From positions 1 through 6,306 of the forward strand of contig CALZCU010000063.1 of the NCBI GenBank assembly GCA_945632055.1: DNA of 6,306 nt, read 5' to 3'. The translations under genes and the position numbers were made by a program. This document shows, in pieces, positions 3,955-6,306 of the stretch. The notes beneath the pieces were generated by a model. It was not told where the DNA came from and made no database searches. It saw only the letters and a list, made by a program, of their open reading frames with translations. This stretch comes from an uncultured Ruminococcus sp. Lineage in GTDB: Bacteria; Bacillota; Clostridia; Oscillospirales; Acutalibacteraceae. Position 1 is the stretch's first letter. Each line of letters opens with the position of its first letter.

Positions 3955-5376
3955 GTGGAATTATTTGTAAATATAAATGGCTTAAAATCCTGTTCAGAAG
4001 AGCTTGAAGGATTATATAAGCAGCTTAGTAATACGAAGTTCGCACTTGACAGATGCAAATGGGAGCTTAATTATTATATGCTTTCATCAAGCTATTGGAA
4101 TATCAGGTTGAATCTTAACAACCTTTCAAAAAGCGTTCAGAATCAGATTAACCATATTAAGAAAATGAGTACAGAGCTAAATAAAATCACTGATTTGTAC
4201 TCAAAGACAGAGCTTGCAATTTTAGATATTGAAAAAACACAGGCAGAAATAGATGAGAAAGAAAGACAAACCCGACAAACTATTGCAAATATTGCCAAAT
4301 TTGCGGTCTTTGCACTTTGTGTGGTCGCAACTGCTGCTGTTATTATCGGAACCGGCGGAGCGGCAACACCGTTAGTGTTAGGTGGTGTTTCTGCTATAAC
4401 AGCGGTTGCCCAGAAAGCTACAAATGAGCTTGCTGATGAATTTGCAGAAAAAGGCAATTGGGATAATATGGATTGGAAAGAATTCGGTAAGGATGTCACT
4501 GTAGCCGGTGTTACAGGCTTCATATCCGGATGGGCAGGCGGAACAATAACGGAAGGGCTTAAGGGAGTATCATTTGTTAAGCCAGGTCTTGAGTCTACCA
4601 ATTTCCTGAGCCGTATATCGACAAATGCCGGAATAAATGCAGTGTCAGATGTTGTAGTCGGCATTGGCGAAAGAGGTGTGACAAGCACTGCAGAGGTTAT
4701 GTTTAATAACGATTTTGAAACAAATGTTAAAACGCTCGGCAGCTTAGGCGTTTATAGCATAGGTGCTGTTACCAATAACTCTGCACTGCAAAGAATTGCA
4801 CTTCAGGATAGTAATGTAGAAACGATTGTTAATAATACCTTTGATGTAAAGGAAATTTGCAAGGATACAATCAGCGGTGCATTTTCAGGCTCGGTTGATG
4901 AAATAGTTGATACGGCGTCAACTATCAAGCACTTTGACAGCAATTTCCTGAACAGTGATAACGCTGTCAAAAGGGGAATATCAGGCTTTGGTGTTGAAGG
5001 CGTAAAAGGCGCTGTGTCGAAAATGGGCGAGAATTTTGAAGAAACACTCATTGATGGCGGCTCAGCAGGAGAGGCAGTTCAAAAGGCATTTGATCCGATT
5101 AGCGTTGGCAAAGCCTTTGTCGAAAATGGTGTAAAGGAAGGAGCAAAGCGGTACAGAGGTAAACCTGTCGGAGAAGCTATTCTGACAGAAAATAAGTTGA
5201 ATGACCCTGACATAGCTCGGGCAATGCCAAATAGTATTGACGCAAGGCAATGGATTAGGGACGGCGGTTCGATATATAGGGATTCTGCCGGCAAGCTAAC
5301 CTTTCAAAAAACTGATACAGAAAGCTCAAATGTCTTTGTAAAACCAAAAATCAGATTGTGCTATAGCAGTAATTAA
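3955..5376 (+). CDS. Effector-like polymorphic protein: WXG100-size head, pretoxin-like body, short unknown tail (D3)
   Basis: A 473-residue protein starting at GTG 3955 with GGGGTGA at 3942-3948. Residues 1-92 form a WXG100-size helical hairpin with Y-W48-N-I where WxG would be and an export-signal-like Y82-S-K-T-E86. This head resembles D1 at 1071, and I see no full-length (about 200-residue) LXG domain. Residues 93-112 are a charged helix. Residues 113-152 are strongly hydrophobic and alanine/glycine-rich, enough for one or two membrane passes. Residues 168-400 are a glycine-rich, low-charge body with D-W-K-E-F-G-K-D-V near 173 and repeated V-x-G-x-x-S-G segments, typical in style of pretoxin regions of polymorphic toxins. 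The last about 70 residues (from about 404) follow a K-P-V-G-E-A-I-L segment, where a toxin domain would sit, but I recognise no toxin family or catalytic motif. The tail could be a small novel toxin, a non-toxic surface domain, or a truncation. No obvious immunity gene follows. Confidence 0.75.
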   Translation: MELFVNINGLKSCSEELEGLYKQLSNTKFALDRCKWELNYYMLSSSYWNIRLNLNNLSKSVQNQINHIKKMSTELNKITDLYSKTELAILDIEKTQAEIDEKERQTRQTIANIAKFAVFALCVVATAAVIIGTGGAATPLVLGGVSAITAVAQKATNELADEFAEKGNWDNMDWKEFGKDVTVAGVTGFISGWAGGTITEGLKGVSFVKPGLESTNFLSRISTNAGINAVSDVVVGIGERGVTSTAEVMFNNDFETNVKTLGSLGVYSIGAVTNNSALQRIALQDSNVETIVNNTFDVKEICKDTISGAFSGSVDEIVDTASTIKHFDSNFLNSDNAVKRGISGFGVEGVKGAVSKMGENFEETLIDGGSAGEAVQKAFDPISVGKAFVENGVKEGAKRYRGKPVGEAILTENKLNDPDIARAMPNSIDARQWIRDGGSIYRDSAGKLTFQKTDTESSNVFVKPKIRLCYSSN

Positions 5377-5451
5377 TTATAATTCAACACTGCACAGATA
5401 TTATATTGAGCTTGTATTGCTCTGATAATTTCATTGCTTAAACATAATTCG

Positions 5452-5491
5452 TATAATATTATTGCGAAATGTTGAATTGTAACAATATAAA
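5452..5491 (+). promoter_or_regulatory. Possible promoter(s) before the DUF4176 gene
   Basis: The 138-base gap 5377-5514 is AT-rich and shows no coding and no clear terminator. A perfect TATAAT lies at 5452-5457 without a convincing -35. A second option is TTGCGA (5462-5467), spacer 18, TATAAA (5486-5491), which overlaps a small ATTGT-A-ACAAT palindrome at 5476-5486. Either would give the DUF4176 gene some independent expression. Confidence 0.3.
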
Positions 5492-5501
5492 TATTTATTA
5501 C

Positions 5502-5507
5502 AGGAGG
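5502..5507 (+). promoter_or_regulatory. Strong ribosome binding site of the DUF4176 gene
   Basis: AGGAGG, 7 bases before ATG 5515. It is the fullest Shine-Dalgarno match in the locus apart from that of the signal-peptide gene. Confidence 0.7.
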
Positions 5508-5514
5508 ATTTATT

Positions 5515-5820
5515 ATGGAAAAAATTAATTATTATCCGCTCGGCAGCGTTGTGCTTTTAGACGGAGGAATACAGAAATTGTTAATTACAAGTCGTGGACT
5601 GATTGTTAACAAAGATGATGAGGAAGTATTTTATGACTATGCAGGTGTACCCTATCCCGAGGGCCTTGTCAGCGATACTCTCGTCTACTTTAATCACGAC
5701 GGAGTGGTTAAGGTGGTTTTTGAAGGATATCACGATGAAGATGACGAGATAGTTGTGAATAATATAAATCGATATATTGAACTTCATCCGGACATCAGAC
5801 GATTATCTTTATCCGAGTAA
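5515..5820 (+). CDS. DUF4176 family protein, probable LXG/WXG effector export chaperone
   Basis: A 101-residue acidic, soluble protein with the DUF4176 pattern: Y-P-L-G-S-V-V-L-L at 7-15, G-G at 17-18, F-Y-D-Y-A-G-V-P-Y-P-E-G at 39-50, F-N-H-D at 59-62, and F-E-G-Y-H-D-E-D-D-E at 69-78. No signal peptide or membrane segment is present, so it should be cytosolic. DUF4176 genes are frequent neighbours of LXG/WXG effector genes in Firmicutes. From memory, at least one member has been reported as a chaperone needed to assemble an exported effector complex. By position it would serve the effector at 3955. The alternative role of immunity protein cannot be excluded but does not fit the family well. 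Its gap of 138 bases and strong ribosome site suggest expression partly separate from the array. Confidence 0.85.
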   Translation: MEKINYYPLGSVVLLDGGIQKLLITSRGLIVNKDDEEVFYDYAGVPYPEGLVSDTLVYFNHDGVVKVVFEGYHDEDDEIVVNNINRYIELHPDIRRLSLSE

Positions 5821-6060
5821 TTTTGAAAATGACGGCTGATAAACCTGTAAAATTATTATAAGTTCTGACTGTGTTAAAAATACTATGCAGTTTGCAACAT
5901 TGATTGTGAAAAAGTTATTAAAAGCTAAAATCTGATACTATGGAAGCATTGATTGAATCGTTTGCACATACTGCGTTGTCGGAATTTTTGCAAACTTACG
6001 GAAATTATGCAGTAAATGTCTTATTGTGGAGTATAAAGAGGTTTTGTAATTAAAATTAGC
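5821..6060. other. Non-coding gap without a supported gene
   Basis: AT-rich, no strong terminator after the DUF4176 stop, no RNA gene that I recognise. A 37-codon open frame at 5940-6053 has no ribosome site. Short direct repeats are present: CATTGATTG at 5898-5906 and 5947-5955, and TATGCAGT at 5884-5891 and 6006-6013. They could mark degraded sequence but are short enough to be chance. Confidence 0.5.
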
Positions 6061-6074
6061 AGAAATAATAATTT

Positions 6075-6094
6075 ATGTCAAAAAATATTGACAT
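6075..6094. repeat. Inverted repeat overlapping the -35 box, candidate operator
   Basis: ATGTCAA (6075-6081) and TTGACAT (6088-6094) are exact reverse complements separated by 6 bases, and the right arm contains the entire -35 hexamer. A dimeric regulator bound here would block polymerase. The AT-rich context makes chance possible. Confidence 0.4.
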
Positions 6095-6115
6095 TAACCC
6101 TTAATATGCTACAAT
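6088..6115 (+). promoter_or_regulatory. Strong promoter of the secreted-protein gene
   Basis: A perfect TTGACA (-35, 6088-6093), spacer of 16, then TACAAT (-10, 6110-6115) preceded by an extended -10 TG at 6107-6108. Transcription should start near 6122, giving a leader of about 25 bases with AGGAGG at 6134-6139, 7 bases before ATG 6147. Confidence 0.8.
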
Positions 6116-6146
6116 ATGTATAAAATAAGCAATAGGAGGCTATTTT

Positions 6147-6306
6147 ATGAAAAAAGCAAAGAAATTGTTATCTATGGTTCTTGCAATGCTCATTGCCGTT
6201 TCAACAATGGCGGCGTCAATCAGCACTGCTTCGGCAATTACCGATGACAACGGCTATAATAATGCAGAAGCAATGAACATCACAGACCTGACAGAGCCTG
6301 TTGAGT
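6147..6306 (+). CDS. Sec-secreted protein, N-terminus only (3' end outside window)
   Basis: Fifty-three codons are visible. Residues 1-6 are basic (M-K-K-A-K-K), 7-23 are hydrophobic, and a signal peptidase I site A-S-A (28-30) precedes I-T-D-D-N-G, so a mature protein would begin at I31 with an acidic, asparagine-rich segment. The promoter, ribosome site and signal peptide are all strong, suggesting an abundant extracellular protein. The mature domain is outside the window and no function can be assigned. It has its own promoter and a classical Sec signal, so it is probably a separate transcription unit unrelated to the type VII array. Confidence 0.85.
   Translation, partial: MKKAKKLLSMVLAMLIAVSTMAASISTASAITDDNGYNNAEAMNITDLTEPVE

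Noticed and set aside
3955..4560. Calling the effector a classical LXG toxin
   Set aside because: The helical head ends near residue 92-112 and is followed at once by hydrophobic sequence; there is no LXG-length N-terminal domain visible.
4143..4688. 181-codon open frame on the - strand inside the effector gene
   Set aside because: Antisense shadow of a well-supported + strand gene; no ribosome site and a low-complexity translation rich in Ser, Pro, Thr, Ala and Val.
5821..5860. Terminator after the DUF4176 gene
   Set aside because: Only a 4-bp imperfect stem (ACGG with CTGT region) plus flanking A/T pairing and no clean T-run; too weak to call.
5940..6053. 37-codon open frame in the gap before the signal-peptide gene
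   Set aside because: No ribosome site and no recognisable motif; the hydrophobic composition alone is not enough to call a small protein.
1..6306. CRISPR arrays, tRNA or rRNA genes, insertion sequences, attachment sites
   Set aside because: No regular spacer-repeat structure, no cloverleaf or rRNA-like stretch, no transposase-like protein or terminal inverted repeats were seen on either strand.

Overview
The window looks like a type VII (ESX/WXG100) secretion accessory locus from a low-GC, Gram-positive bacterium of the class Clostridia. The Oscillospiraceae/Ruminococcus neighbourhood is my best guess, from strong AGGAGG ribosome sites, consensus sigma-A-type promoters and the style of the Sec signal peptide at the right edge. 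Taxon assignment is an inference with modest confidence. Every gene I can support is on the + strand.

Layout. (i) 2-238: the 3' part of a YukD/EsaB-type ubiquitin-like protein, closed by a likely terminator (268-307). (ii) 314-347: a promoter and a leader inverted repeat that open a long operon. (iii) 380-1016: two WXG100 genes with good ribosome sites, followed by a strong intergenic hairpin without a U-tract (1027-1055). (iv) 1071-2401: four more WXG100-like genes in tight, partly overlapping array. (v) 2407-2940: a membrane-anchored FHA-domain protein. (vi) 2960-3936: three more WXG100 genes. (vii) 3955-5376: a 473-residue effector-like protein with a WXG100-size helical head, a hydrophobic stretch, a glycine-rich pretoxin-like body and a short unrecognised tail. 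(viii) 5515-5820: a DUF4176 protein. (ix) 5821-6146: non-coding, ending in a strong promoter with an overlapping inverted repeat. (x) 6147-6306: the first 53 codons of a Sec-secreted protein.

The most interesting pattern is in the WXG100 array. Comparing C-terminal and N-terminal motifs by eye, the nine small proteins plus the effector head sort into four subclasses that I name A, B, C and D. A has YxxxEQ near the C-terminus. B has an N-terminal [IL][KR][VA]S[PT] strand and a C-terminal S-L-(P)-x-x-I tail. C has an I-R-x-V-S-x-x-x-Y-x-x-E tail. D lacks WxG and has L-x-K-I-x-x-L-Y-x-x-x-E. Gene order is A1 B1 / D1 / A2 B2 C2 FHA / A3 B3 C3 D3-toxin. This reads as about three repeats of an A-B-(C)-(D) module, the last ending in a complete effector and the first in a bare D head that may be the stump of a lost effector.

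A working model, inferred: the upstream ESX apparatus (marked by the YukD-like gene) exports heterodimers or larger assemblies of A/B/C/D helical hairpins. The D3 effector would be loaded with its adjacent A3, B3 and C3 partners and the DUF4176 protein as an export chaperone, while the FHA protein couples threonine phosphorylation to the machine.
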